A stretch of 64,000 nt of DNA from Yoonia sp. R2331 (GCF_041103235.1 NZ_JBGCUN010000001.1:992001-1056000), one strand, 5' to 3'; counted from the stretch's first letter, positions 1 through 8,822 are shown. Notes: generated by a model not told the origin, from the sequence alone. Program-made: numbers and translations.

Positions 1-200
1 TGAACCTCGCAGCAGGGGTTTGCGACGATGTTCTGCTGCTGCAATCCGGTCACACCATCGGGTTTGGCCCCCCGGATCGGGTGCTGTCAGAGGCGGCTGT
101 CTCTGACGCATTCCAAGTCATCGCCCAACGTGAACAGCTTTCCAAAAGCGACACCGGCCACCTTACATTTCACCTTCATAACAAAGGAATATCCACGTGA
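1..200 (+). CDS. ABC transporter ATP-binding protein, C-terminal part (FecE/BtuD type)
   Basis: Only the last 66 codons are inside the window; the gene enters from the left edge, so its Walker motifs are not visible. The reading frame that begins at base 3 gives NLAAGVCDDVLLLQSGHTIG and continues with a GPPDRVLSE stretch. This is what follows the switch histidine in importer ATPases of the iron-siderophore/cobalamin family (usually HDLNLA). The TGA stop at 198-200 overlaps the GTG start of the next gene, so this ATPase, the binding protein and the permease form one operon. The substrate cannot be read from this fragment. The assignment rests on the tail motif plus the two neighbours, which are the other parts of such an importer. 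Confidence 0.8.
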   Translation, partial: NLAAGVCDDVLLLQSGHTIGFGPPDRVLSEAAVSDAFQVIAQREQLSKSDTGHLTFHLHNKGIST

Positions 201-1132
201 AGGCACCCCTCCTGAGCTCAGCCGCGTTAATGATCGCAGCAAGCACTGTCGCTGCGGAAACGGCCGTCCAAAGCTGCAACCGCACCGTGAATTTCGACGC
301 ACCACCAGAGCGCGCGGTTTCAAACGACGTCAACCTGACAGAAATGATGCTGGTGCTGGGTCTGGCAGACCGGATGGTCGGTTATACCGGCATTTCCGGC
401 TGGAAGACATTGGACGAAGATATGCGCGCAGGTGTCGCGCAATTGCCCGAGTTGTCCGCGAAGTATCCGTCGAAAGAGGTCATCGTAGGTGCGGACGCTG
501 ACTTTTTCTTCGCGGGGTGGAACTATGGCATGAAAGTTGGCGGCGAGGTCACGCCAGAGACGTTGGAGCCGTTCGGCGTTCAGGTCTACGAACTGACTGA
601 GTCCTGCGCCCACATCATGGAAACCGAAAAGGCCAGCATCGACATGATGTACGCTGACCTGATCAACCTTGGTGCGATCTTTGATGTCGAAGACAAGGCC
701 GCCGAACTGGTGGACGGCTATCGGGCAGAACTTGCTGCCCTTACGGATGAGTTGGAAACCGGTGAGCCTTTGCGTGTGTTCGTCTATGACAGCGGAGAAG
801 ACACGCCATTCACCGCTGGTCGCTACGCCATGCCTACCGCACTGATTGAGGCTGCAGGTGGCGTCAACATCATGGATGATTTTGAGAAAAGCTGGGCAAC
901 AGTGACGTGGGAGGAGGTCGTTGAACGCAATCCCGAAGTCATCATGATTGTGAACTATGGCGAAGTGACCGCCGCACAAAAGCGCGCATTCATGATGTCA
1001 AATCCGGCGTTCGCCGATCTGGACGCGGTCAAGAACGACCGCTTCGTGACCTTGGAATACGTAGAGGCGACACCCGGTCCGCGCAACATTCAAGCGATCA
1101 AGACCTTGGCAGAAGCCTTCTGGGCGAATTGA
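197..1132 (+). CDS. Periplasmic substrate-binding protein of an iron-siderophore/cobalamin-type ABC importer
   Basis: A 311-residue protein with a typical Sec signal peptide (about residues 1-20, ending ASTVAAE). The mature part shows the BtuF/FepB fold signs: an N-terminal segment that places a named phase after PPERAVS, a helix-rich linker near residues 150-170, and a C-terminal lobe ending in ATPGPRN. I chose the GTG at 197 because it overlaps the upstream ATPase stop and because it begins the signal peptide exactly. The protein captures the ligand in the periplasm and hands it to the FecCD permease encoded 4 bases downstream. Two cysteines (about residues 27 and 137) could form a disulfide. 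The ligand may be a siderophore, haem or cobalamin; the sequence alone does not settle it. Confidence 0.85.
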   Translation: MKAPLLSSAALMIAASTVAAETAVQSCNRTVNFDAPPERAVSNDVNLTEMMLVLGLADRMVGYTGISGWKTLDEDMRAGVAQLPELSAKYPSKEVIVGADADFFFAGWNYGMKVGGEVTPETLEPFGVQVYELTESCAHIMETEKASIDMMYADLINLGAIFDVEDKAAELVDGYRAELAALTDELETGEPLRVFVYDSGEDTPFTAGRYAMPTALIEAAGGVNIMDDFEKSWATVTWEEVVERNPEVIMIVNYGEVTAAQKRAFMMSNPAFADLDAVKNDRFVTLEYVEATPGPRNIQAIKTLAEAFWAN

Positions 1133-1136
1133 GCAG

Positions 1137-2195
1137 ATGAGCGAGGTCACAGAGACGCAAGCCACCGTCCGACATCCAAGCGGGATGACCGCATTCCTTT
1201 TGGGTGGGGTGGTTCTGCTGGTGATCTCGCTTTCACTTGCGATTTCAGTTGGTGCTGTCCCGGTCCCGCTGACGACGGTCTGGGGCGTCGTCGGCAACAA
1301 GGTTGCGCCGGGCCTGATCGAGCAAACATGGTCTCAAAGCCGGGAGGCCATTGTCTGGGAAATCCGGTTTCCACGCGCCCTTCTTGCGATGATGGTCGGG
1401 GCCGGGCTGGCGATGGTTGGCGCAAGCCTGCAAGCAGTGACCCGCAACCCGCTGGCTGATCCGCACCTTCTGGGAATTTCGTCAGGTGGCGCGTTTGGCG
1501 CAATCCTCGCGCTGCTGCATACCGGCATGTTCATTGGCTTGTTGACCGTGCCGCTGCTGGCTTTCGCGGGGGCACTTGGCGCGACACTCATCGTGCTGGG
1601 TGTGTCACGACTTGCGGATGCCACAAGTGCTGACCGGCTTGTATTGGCCGGAGTGGCCGTGTCGTTCATCATCATGGCCTGCGCCAATGTCCTGATCTTT
1701 CTGGCTGATCCCAAGGCCACCCATATCGTGGTTTTCTGGATGTTGGGGGGGCTTGGCCTCGCGCAGTGGAGCCAGTTGATCTACCCGCTGGTCATTCTGG
1801 TCATCTGCGCCGGATGGCTGATGTGGAAAGCCCAAGACCTGAATGCAATGACAGTCGGGGACGAGACGGCATCAACCCTTGGTATTCCGGTTGCGCGATT
1901 TCGGTTATCCGTCTTTGTCGTGGGGGCTTTGATCACCGGGGTCATGGTCGCGTTCTCTGGCATCATTGGTTTTGTTGGCCTGATGGTGCCCCATGTCGTG
2001 CGCATGCTGGTTGGCGGTGATTACGCGCGTGTCTTGCCCGGCTCAGCCCTTATCGGGGCGGTCTTTCTGCTGTGGGCGGACATCACGGCCCGCAAGGTCA
2101 TGGCACCGGAAGATATGCCAATCGGCATCGTCACAGGACTCGTGGGCGGGGTGTTCTTTGTCTGGCTACTGGGGCGACGAAGATCTGTGGTGTGA
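1137..2195 (+). CDS. FecCD-family ABC importer permease
   Basis: A 352-residue, very hydrophobic protein of about ten transmembrane segments. It carries the family signatures VTRNPLADPHLLGISSGGAF (about residues 100-119) and GFVGLMVPHVVRM (about residues 280-292), the second near the ATPase-contact region. The length is normal for BtuC/FepD-type permeases, which work as homodimers or as a pair. Only one permease gene is present here, so a homodimer is likely. It follows the binding protein by 4 bases and belongs to the same operon. The role is transport across the inner membrane of an iron chelate or corrinoid; the exact cargo is unknown. Confidence 0.9.
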   Translation: MSEVTETQATVRHPSGMTAFLLGGVVLLVISLSLAISVGAVPVPLTTVWGVVGNKVAPGLIEQTWSQSREAIVWEIRFPRALLAMMVGAGLAMVGASLQAVTRNPLADPHLLGISSGGAFGAILALLHTGMFIGLLTVPLLAFAGALGATLIVLGVSRLADATSADRLVLAGVAVSFIIMACANVLIFLADPKATHIVVFWMLGGLGLAQWSQLIYPLVILVICAGWLMWKAQDLNAMTVGDETASTLGIPVARFRLSVFVVGALITGVMVAFSGIIGFVGLMVPHVVRMLVGGDYARVLPGSALIGAVFLLWADITARKVMAPEDMPIGIVTGLVGGVFFVWLLGRRRSVV

Positions 2196-2323
2196 AGCAT
2201 CCTGTTGGCATTCACGATCCCGGCCCAGGCTGCATTTCCGATTTGGATCGTTGGTGAATTCTGTTTGTTGTGGGACGTGGCTGATGTCAATCTGGCCCCG
2301 CGACAATGAGAGAGAGTGGCGGG

Positions 2324-3301
2324 ATGTCAGAAGAACAACTCAAAGGATGGAACCATCTGCCGGATGTTCCCATCAAGACGTCACCCTTTTTCATCTGGCC
2401 GCTTAATCCGCGCGAGATGGTGAAATGGGTCTGGAATTCGTGGTTTCTTGTCACCGAAAAGCTGATCATCGTTGGCATCGCCTTTGCCTGCTACATTTGG
2501 TTCCAGCCGCCTTTGGAGGCCGCGCAGAATTTCGAATTCAGCTGGATGGCGCGGATGTACGCCCGCAATATCGTGCTGACACTGCTTGTCGCAGGTTCGC
2601 TGCATTTGTGGTTCTACACCTACTCTGCACAGGGCCAAAAGCTAAAGTTTGATCCGCGCCCGCTGATGGTCAAAGGGCGGCAATTCACGCTAGGCGGCCA
2701 GGTGCGGGACAACATATTCTGGACGCTTGGCAGCGGTGTTCTGATCTGGACCGCCTTTGAGGTTTTGCTGCTTTGGGCGCTGGCCAATGGACACATGCGC
2801 CTGATTACGTTTGAGACCAAGCCAATCTGGTTTGTGGCGATCTTCTTTCTGATCCCCATTTGGGAAAGCTTCTATTTCTACGTGATCCACCGCGCGCTTC
2901 ACATCCCGTTTTTGTACAAGCACGTGCATGCGCTTCACCATCGCAACATCAATGTCGGGCCGTGGTCGGGCATGTCGATGCACCCGGCAGAGCAGTTCAT
3001 CTTCCTTGGCTCTGTCTTTGTGCATCTTATCATCGGGGCGCACCCGGTGCATATTCTATTCCATCTGCAGTATTATTTCCTGACGGCCATCACCACGCAT
3101 ACGGGTTTTCAGGGATTGCTTGTTGGCGACAAGAACCGACTGGCCCTGGGCACGTTTCATCACCAGATGCATCACCGCTATTTTGAGTGTAACTACGGCA
3201 GTCTGGAAATTCCGTGGGACAAGTGGTTCGGCTCTTTCCATGATGGAACGGTCACCGCCAACGCGAAAATGCAAGAACGGCGCAAACGGATTATGGGCTG
3301 A
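2324..3301 (+). CDS. Sterol desaturase/fatty acid hydroxylase family membrane protein
   Basis: A 325-residue membrane protein with several hydrophobic segments in its first half. It has the three clustered histidine motifs of the di-iron membrane hydroxylases: HRALH near residue 190, HALHH near 206 and HQMHH near 280. These ligands are expected to hold two irons that activate oxygen for C-H hydroxylation or desaturation of a lipid. I prefer the ATG at 2324 over an in-frame ATG at 2306, because a GAGAGAG ribosome-binding site lies 8 bases before 2324 and actually covers the earlier ATG. It follows the ABC importer by about 130 bases and may be independent of it. Substrate candidates are fatty acyl lipids, carotenoids or hopanoids; none can be chosen from the sequence. 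Confidence 0.85.
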   Translation: MSEEQLKGWNHLPDVPIKTSPFFIWPLNPREMVKWVWNSWFLVTEKLIIVGIAFACYIWFQPPLEAAQNFEFSWMARMYARNIVLTLLVAGSLHLWFYTYSAQGQKLKFDPRPLMVKGRQFTLGGQVRDNIFWTLGSGVLIWTAFEVLLLWALANGHMRLITFETKPIWFVAIFFLIPIWESFYFYVIHRALHIPFLYKHVHALHHRNINVGPWSGMSMHPAEQFIFLGSVFVHLIIGAHPVHILFHLQYYFLTAITTHTGFQGLLVGDKNRLALGTFHHQMHHRYFECNYGSLEIPWDKWFGSFHDGTVTANAKMQERRKRIMG

Positions 3302-3360
3302 TGGGCCATCTTTGACCGTGGTGGATTTGCGCGCGCCCGGAGGCGGTGACCGGAGCGAAT

Positions 3361-4599
3361 TCAGCCGCGACCTGCGACACTTTCCTGATACCGGTTGAGA
3401 TCTGAAACAAGGGCTTGGCCACTTGCGACGTCCATCCGGTTGCAGAATTCGGCCCAGACGGCTGCGTACGGCAGATCCTTGATTTCTTCGGTGACAACCA
3501 GACGGGATGTGTAGTCAAGGTTGTTTTCTGCCGACTTCAAGCTTGACCAGGGGGCCAGAAGCGCACGGAGCAACGCTTTTTGCATATTTCGTGTCCCGAT
3601 CACCCAAGCGGCTGTCCGGCTGATCGTGGCATCGAAGAAGTCGAGGCCAATGTGGGTGCGGTCCAACAGATCGGCGCTGACAAGCTCCTGTGCCATCTGC
3701 ATGATTGCGTCGTCCAGCAGGATCACGTGGTCACTATCCCAACGCATCGGGCGGCTGACGTGAAGCAGGATTTCATCGACCGACAGGGAAACCGAGCTGA
3801 GTTTGTCTGCGACGTTTTCGGTTGGGTGGAAATGCCCCATGTCGAGACATAACAAGGTACCCTTGCGGATCGCGTAGCCCATATAGAATTCGTGGCTGCC
3901 AATTGTGCAGGCCTCAACACCGATCCCGAAAAGCTTGCTTTCGACCGCATCCAGCATCTGGGCTTTGTCGTGTTGGCCGGCCATCATCGCGTCGAGCGAG
4001 TTTTCCAAACGTTTGCGGGGGGCCATCCGGTCGACAGGTGTGTCCTTGTAGCCGTCAGGCACCCAGATGTTGTTCACAACCGGCGAGCCGAGCGCCGCAC
4101 CCATTTGTGCCGCGATGTCGCGTGAGCGTTTGCCATGCTCGATCCAGAAATCGCGAATACCCTGATCGGGGTGGCTGAGTGTCAGATTGTCGTCGGCCTT
4201 GGCATGGGCAAAGAACGTCGGGTTGAAATCAAGGCCAAGGCCCTGGTCTTTTGCCCAATCAACCCAAGGGGCAAAATGGCTGTACTCAATCTCGTCCCGG
4301 TCAGGGTTCTGGTCGGTATCAAGATAACAGGCGTGCAGGTTGAGTCGGTGATTTCCCGGGATTTGTCCGTAGGAAAACTCCAGGTCTGCGCGCAGCTCTT
4401 CCGGCGTGCGGGCGCGGCCAGGGTGGTTGCCCGTGGCTTGAATGCCGCCGCCTGAACTGCCGGTTTTGGCTTCAAATCCAACAACGTCATCGCCTTGCCA
4501 GCAGTGCATGGAGATCGGGATGTCGGTCAACCGGTTCAGGGCGGCCTCTGTATCTACGCCCCAGTCTGCAAAGACGTTTTTTGCGCTCTCATAGCTCAT
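3361..4599 (-). CDS. rhaA: L-rhamnose isomerase, E. coli RhaA type
   Basis: A 412-residue enzyme converting L-rhamnose to L-rhamnulose in the cytoplasm, the first catabolic step. The sequence follows the enteric RhaA family closely: PISMHCWQGDDVVGFE near residue 27, GGIQATGNHPG, LNLHACYLDTD, DAVESKLFGIG, LCLDMGHFHPTE and HVSRPMRWDSDHV carry the metal-binding and catalytic histidine, aspartate and glutamate residues. The length agrees with E. coli RhaA (419). A strong GAGGGAGGAAC ribosome-binding site precedes the ATG. It lies 20 bases after rhaD and is probably co-transcribed with it. It is not the Pseudomonas stutzeri-type isomerase (RhaI) that accompanies this transporter and aldolase set in rhizobia; see the finding. 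Confidence 0.95.
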   Translation of the reverse strand: MSYESAKNVFADWGVDTEAALNRLTDIPISMHCWQGDDVVGFEAKTGSSGGGIQATGNHPGRARTPEELRADLEFSYGQIPGNHRLNLHACYLDTDQNPDRDEIEYSHFAPWVDWAKDQGLGLDFNPTFFAHAKADDNLTLSHPDQGIRDFWIEHGKRSRDIAAQMGAALGSPVVNNIWVPDGYKDTPVDRMAPRKRLENSLDAMMAGQHDKAQMLDAVESKLFGIGVEACTIGSHEFYMGYAIRKGTLLCLDMGHFHPTENVADKLSSVSLSVDEILLHVSRPMRWDSDHVILLDDAIMQMAQELVSADLLDRTHIGLDFFDATISRTAAWVIGTRNMQKALLRALLAPWSSLKSAENNLDYTSRLVVTEEIKDLPYAAVWAEFCNRMDVASGQALVSDLNRYQESVAGRG

Positions 4600-4619
4600 G
4601 TCGTTCCTCCCTCGAACAC

Positions 4620-6722
4620 TTATCGCGTGAACGCTTCTTTGTTGCCGGCGTCAACGTTGATGATGTTGCCTGTCGATTTGGCCGAAAGATCGGATGCAAG
4701 GAAATACGCGGCCTCTGCGATGTCTTCGGGCAGCACAGAGCGTTTCAGCATAGAGCGGTCCCGGTACATTTCTTCAAGTCCGTCTTTGTCAGTCCCGTAG
4801 GTGCCAGCCCGTTGGTCCAGCCATTCACCTTGCCAGATCTTGGACCCTTTCAGCACTGCATCCGGGTTCACAACGTTCACCCGGACACCCATCGGTGCGC
4901 CTTCGAGGGCAAGGCACCGTGCAAGGTGGAGCTCTGACGCTTTGGCTGTGCAATAGGCCGATGCATTTGGAGATGCGGCAAGACCATTCTTGGAGGCCAC
5001 GAAGACAACAGCGCCGCCCATGTTCTGAACCTTGAACAGTTTGAACGCTTCACGGCTGACAAGGAAATAGCCGGTCGAAAGGATCGACATGTTCTTGTTC
5101 CACAGATCAAGAGAGGTGTCTTCGATCGGGGCGGAACTTGCGATGCCGGCATTGGACACAAGGATATCGACACCACCAAACTCTGCCGCGACATCATGAT
5201 AGGCCGCAGCGACGGCGTCTTCGTTGGTGACGTTCATGTTGACCGTGCGCACCACATCCGCAGAGTATTTCGCGCTCAGACCTTCGAGCGTCTCGGCAAG
5301 GGCGGCATCGTCAATGTCAGCCAGCATCACACAGGCCCCTTCGCGCAGGTACCTTTCAGCTGTGGCGGCCCCGATGCCACCAGCACCGCCGGTGACCAAT
5401 GCCACGCGACCGGCCAAGGACTTTGGCGCAGGCATGCGCTGCAACTTGGCCTCTTCCAGAAGCCAGTACTCGATGTCAAAGGCTTCCTGCTCTGGCAGGC
5501 CCTGGTATTCGGACACGGCATCGGCACCGCGCATCACATTGATGGCGTTGACGTAGAATTCACCGGAAATACGCGCCGTCGCCTTGTCCTTGGCAAAGGT
5601 GATCATGCCGACACCGGGGATCAGATAGACAACAGCATTCGGGTCACGAATGGCAGGGCTGTCGTCATGTTTGCAGCGATCATAATAGGCCTGATAGCCG
5701 ACACGGTAGTCAGCGATGGCCGCGTCGAGACCCGCGATGGTGGCATCGACGTCCGGGTTTGCGGGATCGAAATCGACGACAAGCGGGCAGATTTTCGTGC
5801 GCAGAAAGTGATCGGGACAGGATGTGCCAAGTGCGGCGAGTCGCTCCATATCCTTGGCGTTGACGAATTCCAGCACCGCGTCACTGTCGGTGAAGTGGCC
5901 GACCATATGCTGCTGGCCGGATACATATCCGCGGATGGCAGGCATCAGGCGAGCGGCGGTGGCGCGCCGCTCCTGGGCATCAAGGCTTTGGTGAACGGCA
6001 CCACCGAAAGCAGCCTTGTCAGCCGTTTCCTTTGCGAACCAATCCATCGCCGTCTGAATCACATGCAGCGTCAGTTCATAGCAGTCCTTTGCGTCATCGG
6101 CCCAGGTGAAGAGGCCGTGGCTCTCAAGGACAACGCCCTTTGCATCCGGGTTCTTTTCACAAAAGTCAGACAGCCAAAGGCCCAATTCGTAACCCGGTTT
6201 CTTCCAGGGCAACCAGCCGATGCTGTCCCCGAAAATCTGCTGCGTCAGCGCCTTGCTGTCCTTGGCGGCAGCGATTGCAATGATCGCATCGGGGTGCATA
6301 TGATCGACATGTTTTGCAGGCACATAAGCATGCAGTGGCGTGTCGATAGATGCTGCACGCGGGTTCAGGTTGAACGTGCAATGGGGGAGGTAGGCGACCA
6401 TCTCGTCCTCAAACTCTACCCCGCGATAAAGGCCCCGCAGCGCGTTCAGCTTGTCCATATAAAGCGTCGAAAACCCGTCCATCTTGATCGAGCCAACGTC
6501 GCCACCCGATCCCTTTACCCACAACACTTCCGTTTTATCGCCGGTCAACGGATCATCTTCCATGACTTTTGCAGAGGTATTGCCGCCGCCGTAGTTGGTG
6601 ATTCTCTTATCAGACCCCAAAAGATTTGACCGATATAGCAGCTTCTCAGAATCGCTCATCTTGCTGGCGCGGGCATCATCCCATTTGTTTTCAAGGCGTT
6701 GTCTGTTTGTGGAAGAGGTCAT
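4620..6722 (-). CDS. rhaD: Bifunctional rhamnulose-1-phosphate aldolase / short-chain alcohol dehydrogenase
   Basis: A 700-residue fusion. The first about 400 residues are a class II aldolase domain, with NYGGGNTSAK (about residues 43-52), a His-rich segment AKHVDHMHPDAI and VVLESHGLFTW giving the zinc and substrate sites. From about residue 434 a short-chain dehydrogenase follows, with the nucleotide motif ALVTGGAGGIGAAT, SNAGI, and the catalytic AYCTAK (YxxxK). The aldolase splits L-rhamnulose-1-phosphate into dihydroxyacetone phosphate and L-lactaldehyde; the dehydrogenase domain is thought to oxidise or reduce the lactaldehyde. This architecture is typical of rhizobial and roseobacter rha loci. 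A GGAGAC site precedes the ATG. It is transcribed away from rhaR across the 186-base control region. Confidence 0.93.
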   Translation of the reverse strand: MTSSTNRQRLENKWDDARASKMSDSEKLLYRSNLLGSDKRITNYGGGNTSAKVMEDDPLTGDKTEVLWVKGSGGDVGSIKMDGFSTLYMDKLNALRGLYRGVEFEDEMVAYLPHCTFNLNPRAASIDTPLHAYVPAKHVDHMHPDAIIAIAAAKDSKALTQQIFGDSIGWLPWKKPGYELGLWLSDFCEKNPDAKGVVLESHGLFTWADDAKDCYELTLHVIQTAMDWFAKETADKAAFGGAVHQSLDAQERRATAARLMPAIRGYVSGQQHMVGHFTDSDAVLEFVNAKDMERLAALGTSCPDHFLRTKICPLVVDFDPANPDVDATIAGLDAAIADYRVGYQAYYDRCKHDDSPAIRDPNAVVYLIPGVGMITFAKDKATARISGEFYVNAINVMRGADAVSEYQGLPEQEAFDIEYWLLEEAKLQRMPAPKSLAGRVALVTGGAGGIGAATAERYLREGACVMLADIDDAALAETLEGLSAKYSADVVRTVNMNVTNEDAVAAAYHDVAAEFGGVDILVSNAGIASSAPIEDTSLDLWNKNMSILSTGYFLVSREAFKLFKVQNMGGAVVFVASKNGLAASPNASAYCTAKASELHLARCLALEGAPMGVRVNVVNPDAVLKGSKIWQGEWLDQRAGTYGTDKDGLEEMYRDRSMLKRSVLPEDIAEAAYFLASDLSAKSTGNIINVDAGNKEAFTR

Positions 6723-6792
6723 GTGTGTCTCCGTGGACGGCGGGTTAAGACTAAGTTTCAGAAATCAACGTGGCGGTGTGGCGCAGACAAGT

Positions 6793-6859
6793 CAATCATT
6801 TTCGATCACAAACAATCATGCTGCAGTGCAGAATGATTGAATATGACAATTAATGATTG
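6793..6859. promoter_or_regulatory. Symmetric four-half-site operator, probable RhaR binding region
   Basis: Four copies of one octamer lie between the divergent rhaD and rhaR genes. CAATCATT is at 6793-6800, CAATCATG at 6813-6820, AATGATTG at 6832-6839 and AATGATTG at 6852-6859. The left pair and right pair are inverted, each pair is spaced exactly 20 bases (two helix turns), and both inner and outer pairs are centred on the same point (6826). DeoR-family regulators bind such repeated sites, and the adjacent gene encodes one, so this is the likely switch for both rha transcripts. That it binds RhaR is inference. Confidence 0.7.
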
Positions 6860-6908
6860 ACAAGTTGTCGCGATTCGCTCCACGTTCGGATCATCAAAGG
6901 GACACCCC

Positions 6909-7721
6909 ATGCACGAAAAAGATCGCCACAGAGTCATTCTATCTGCCGTTCAGGACCGGTCACTTGTGACGGTCGTTGATCTGTGCACGTTGACGGGCGC
7001 GTCTGAGGCAACGGTGCGTCGCGATATCAATACATTGGATGACCAAAAGCAGCTGCGCCGGGTGCGCGGTGGTGCAGAGGCGCTGACCTCAACACCATTT
7101 GTCGGCCTTGCCGGGCGGCCGTTCTCGGTCAACGAAACACTGAATAGTGCTGAAAAACAGGCGATTGCTGCCGCCGCAGTAGAGCTATGTGACGATGGCG
7201 AGCCGATCATCATCAATGGCGGCACAACGACGTTTCAAATGGTCCACCCGCTGGCGTCGCGTCGCATGCAGGTTTTCACCAACTCATTCCCGATCGCCGA
7301 GCACTTGATCAAGAATACCAGCAACACCGTCATGGTGTCGGGCGGTATCCTGTACCGTGAACAGAACATCATCCTGTCGCCGTTCGAGAACGATGTGACA
7401 CGGAATTTCTACGCCAAACGCATGTTTATGGGCGCGCAGGGCATCGGTCCGTTGGGCCTGATGGAAGGCGACCCCTTGCTGATCCAGGCCGAACAAAAAC
7501 TGATCGGCCAAGCCGAAGAACTGATCGTTCTGGTGGACAGCACCAAGTTTGAACAACGCTCCAGCCTTGTGCTGTGCCCACTTGAGCGGATTGACACAAT
7601 CATCACCGACGACATGATAGATGACCGCACCGCGGCCATGCTGGAATCGGCGGATGTAAGACTGATCGTGGTGCCGTCCGGTGCCACGCAGAAAGAGGGG
7701 ATGGCGTCTTTGCCAGCCTGA
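6909..7721 (+). CDS. rhaR: DeoR-family transcriptional regulator of rhamnose genes
   Basis: A 270-residue regulator. Residues 1-60 form the DeoR winged helix (GASEATVRRDINTLD is the recognition helix region). From about residue 80 comes the DeoR sensor domain related to phosphosugar isomerases (INGGTTTFQM, VMVSGGILYREQ, VLVDSTKFEQRS). An AAAGGGA ribosome-binding site precedes the ATG. The gene leads the rightward rha operon and lies 25 bases before rhaS. In rhizobia the DeoR-type RhaR is a repressor relieved by a rhamnose catabolite; by analogy it should control both this operon and the leftward rhaD-rhaA pair through the operator in front of it. The effector is not visible in the sequence. 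Confidence 0.9.
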   Translation: MHEKDRHRVILSAVQDRSLVTVVDLCTLTGASEATVRRDINTLDDQKQLRRVRGGAEALTSTPFVGLAGRPFSVNETLNSAEKQAIAAAAVELCDDGEPIIINGGTTTFQMVHPLASRRMQVFTNSFPIAEHLIKNTSNTVMVSGGILYREQNIILSPFENDVTRNFYAKRMFMGAQGIGPLGLMEGDPLLIQAEQKLIGQAEELIVLVDSTKFEQRSSLVLCPLERIDTIITDDMIDDRTAAMLESADVRLIVVPSGATQKEGMASLPA

Positions 7722-7746
7722 TTAAAACCACTCCAGGGAGGAAACC

Positions 7747-8742
7747 ATGAGTGTACTGAAGAAACTGGCAGCATCCGCTGCAATGGCCGCAGCGATGATC
7801 GCGACGCCAGCATTTGCCCAAGACGACGTGCGCATCGCGCTGGTCGTAAAAGCCTTGGGCATTGGCTTTTTCGAAGCCGCCGCAGAAGGTGCGGAAGAAG
7901 CCGCCGCAGAACTTGGCAATGTCGAGATCATCTATACCGGACCGACAGATACGACTGCTGAAGGCCAGATCGAAGTGATCAACGCACTGATCGCCCAGAA
8001 CGTTGACGCGATTGCGATTTCCGCAAACGATACTGATGCATTGGTGCCCGCACTTCAGCGTGCCATGCAGCGCGGCATTACGGTTATCAGCTGGGATTCC
8101 GGCGTTGCCCCCGAAGGCCGTCAGTTGCACCTGAACCCATCGTCCAACCCGCTGATCGGTAACATGATCATCAAGCTGGCTGCCGATCACCTGCCAGATG
8201 GCGGTGAAGTGGCGCTGCTTTCTGCGACAACTACATCGACGAACCAGAACATCTGGATCGAAGAGATGAACAAGGTGATGGGCGACTACCCCGGCATCGA
8301 AGTCGTGGCGACAGTTTACGGCGACGACCTTGCTGACAAATCCTACCGCGAAGCAACCGGCCTGATGCAGTCCTATCCTGATCTGGACGCGATCATTGCA
8401 CCAACATCCGTTGGTATCGTGGCCGCAGCGCAGGCTGTCGTGGATGCTGGCAAAGTTGGCGAAGTGAACGTCACTGGCCTTGGCCTGCCGTCCGAAATGG
8501 CTGGTGCCATTGAATCCGGTGCATCGCAGTCGTTTGCGATCTGGAACCCGATTGATCTGGGCTACTCCGCGACGATGCTTGCCTATGAGCTGAGCCAAAA
8601 TGGTGTCGAAGCCGCCCCAGGTGCCGAAGTGCCAATGGGCCGCATGGGCAGCCTGACGCTGGATGAGAACAACGAAGGCGCAATGGCTGATCCGTTCGTC
8701 TACGACGCCAGCAACATCGACCAGTTCAAGTCGATCTTCTAA
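7747..8742 (+). CDS. rhaS: Rhamnose ABC transporter, periplasmic binding protein
   Basis: A 331-residue protein with a Sec signal peptide (cleavage after ATPAFA, near residue 26). The remainder is a periplasmic-binding-protein type I fold of the ribose-binding class: KALGIGFFEAAAEGAEEAAA at the start of the mature part, ISANDTDALVPAL, VISWDSGV and NQNIWIEEMN. A perfect AGGGAGG ribosome-binding site suggests high expression. It is the ligand receptor of the rhaSTPQ importer described in Rhizobium leguminosarum, and the order here (S-T-P-Q-U-K) is the same. A hairpin right after the stop codon may keep its transcript level above that of the membrane components. Confidence 0.92.
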   Translation: MSVLKKLAASAAMAAAMIATPAFAQDDVRIALVVKALGIGFFEAAAEGAEEAAAELGNVEIIYTGPTDTTAEGQIEVINALIAQNVDAIAISANDTDALVPALQRAMQRGITVISWDSGVAPEGRQLHLNPSSNPLIGNMIIKLAADHLPDGGEVALLSATTTSTNQNIWIEEMNKVMGDYPGIEVVATVYGDDLADKSYREATGLMQSYPDLDAIIAPTSVGIVAAAQAVVDAGKVGEVNVTGLGLPSEMAGAIESGASQSFAIWNPIDLGYSATMLAYELSQNGVEAAPGAEVPMGRMGSLTLDENNEGAMADPFVYDASNIDQFKSIF

Positions 8743-8758
8743 GACGTCTCCCTGGTTC

Positions 8759-8785
8759 GGTCCGGCGCAACACGTGCGCTGGGCC
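8759..8785 (+). promoter_or_regulatory. Intercistronic hairpin between rhaS and rhaT
   Basis: The arm at 8759-8769 (GGTCCGGCGCA) pairs with 8775-8785 (TGCGCTGGGCC) across a five-base loop ACACG, allowing three weak or mismatched pairs. No run of T follows, so it is more likely an RNA-stabilising or partial-attenuation element than a full terminator. This would give more binding protein than permease, which is usual for such importers. It is inference from structure only. Confidence 0.45.
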
Positions 8786-8822
8786 GGATTACCCCAACCC
8801 CCATTCCTGAGAGAGTATTCGG

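Noticed and set aside
5196-6629. A 477-codon open frame on the plus strand opposite rhaD
   Set aside because: It is fully antisense to a well-recognised enzyme, has no family features, and long antisense frames are common in GC-rich codon usage.
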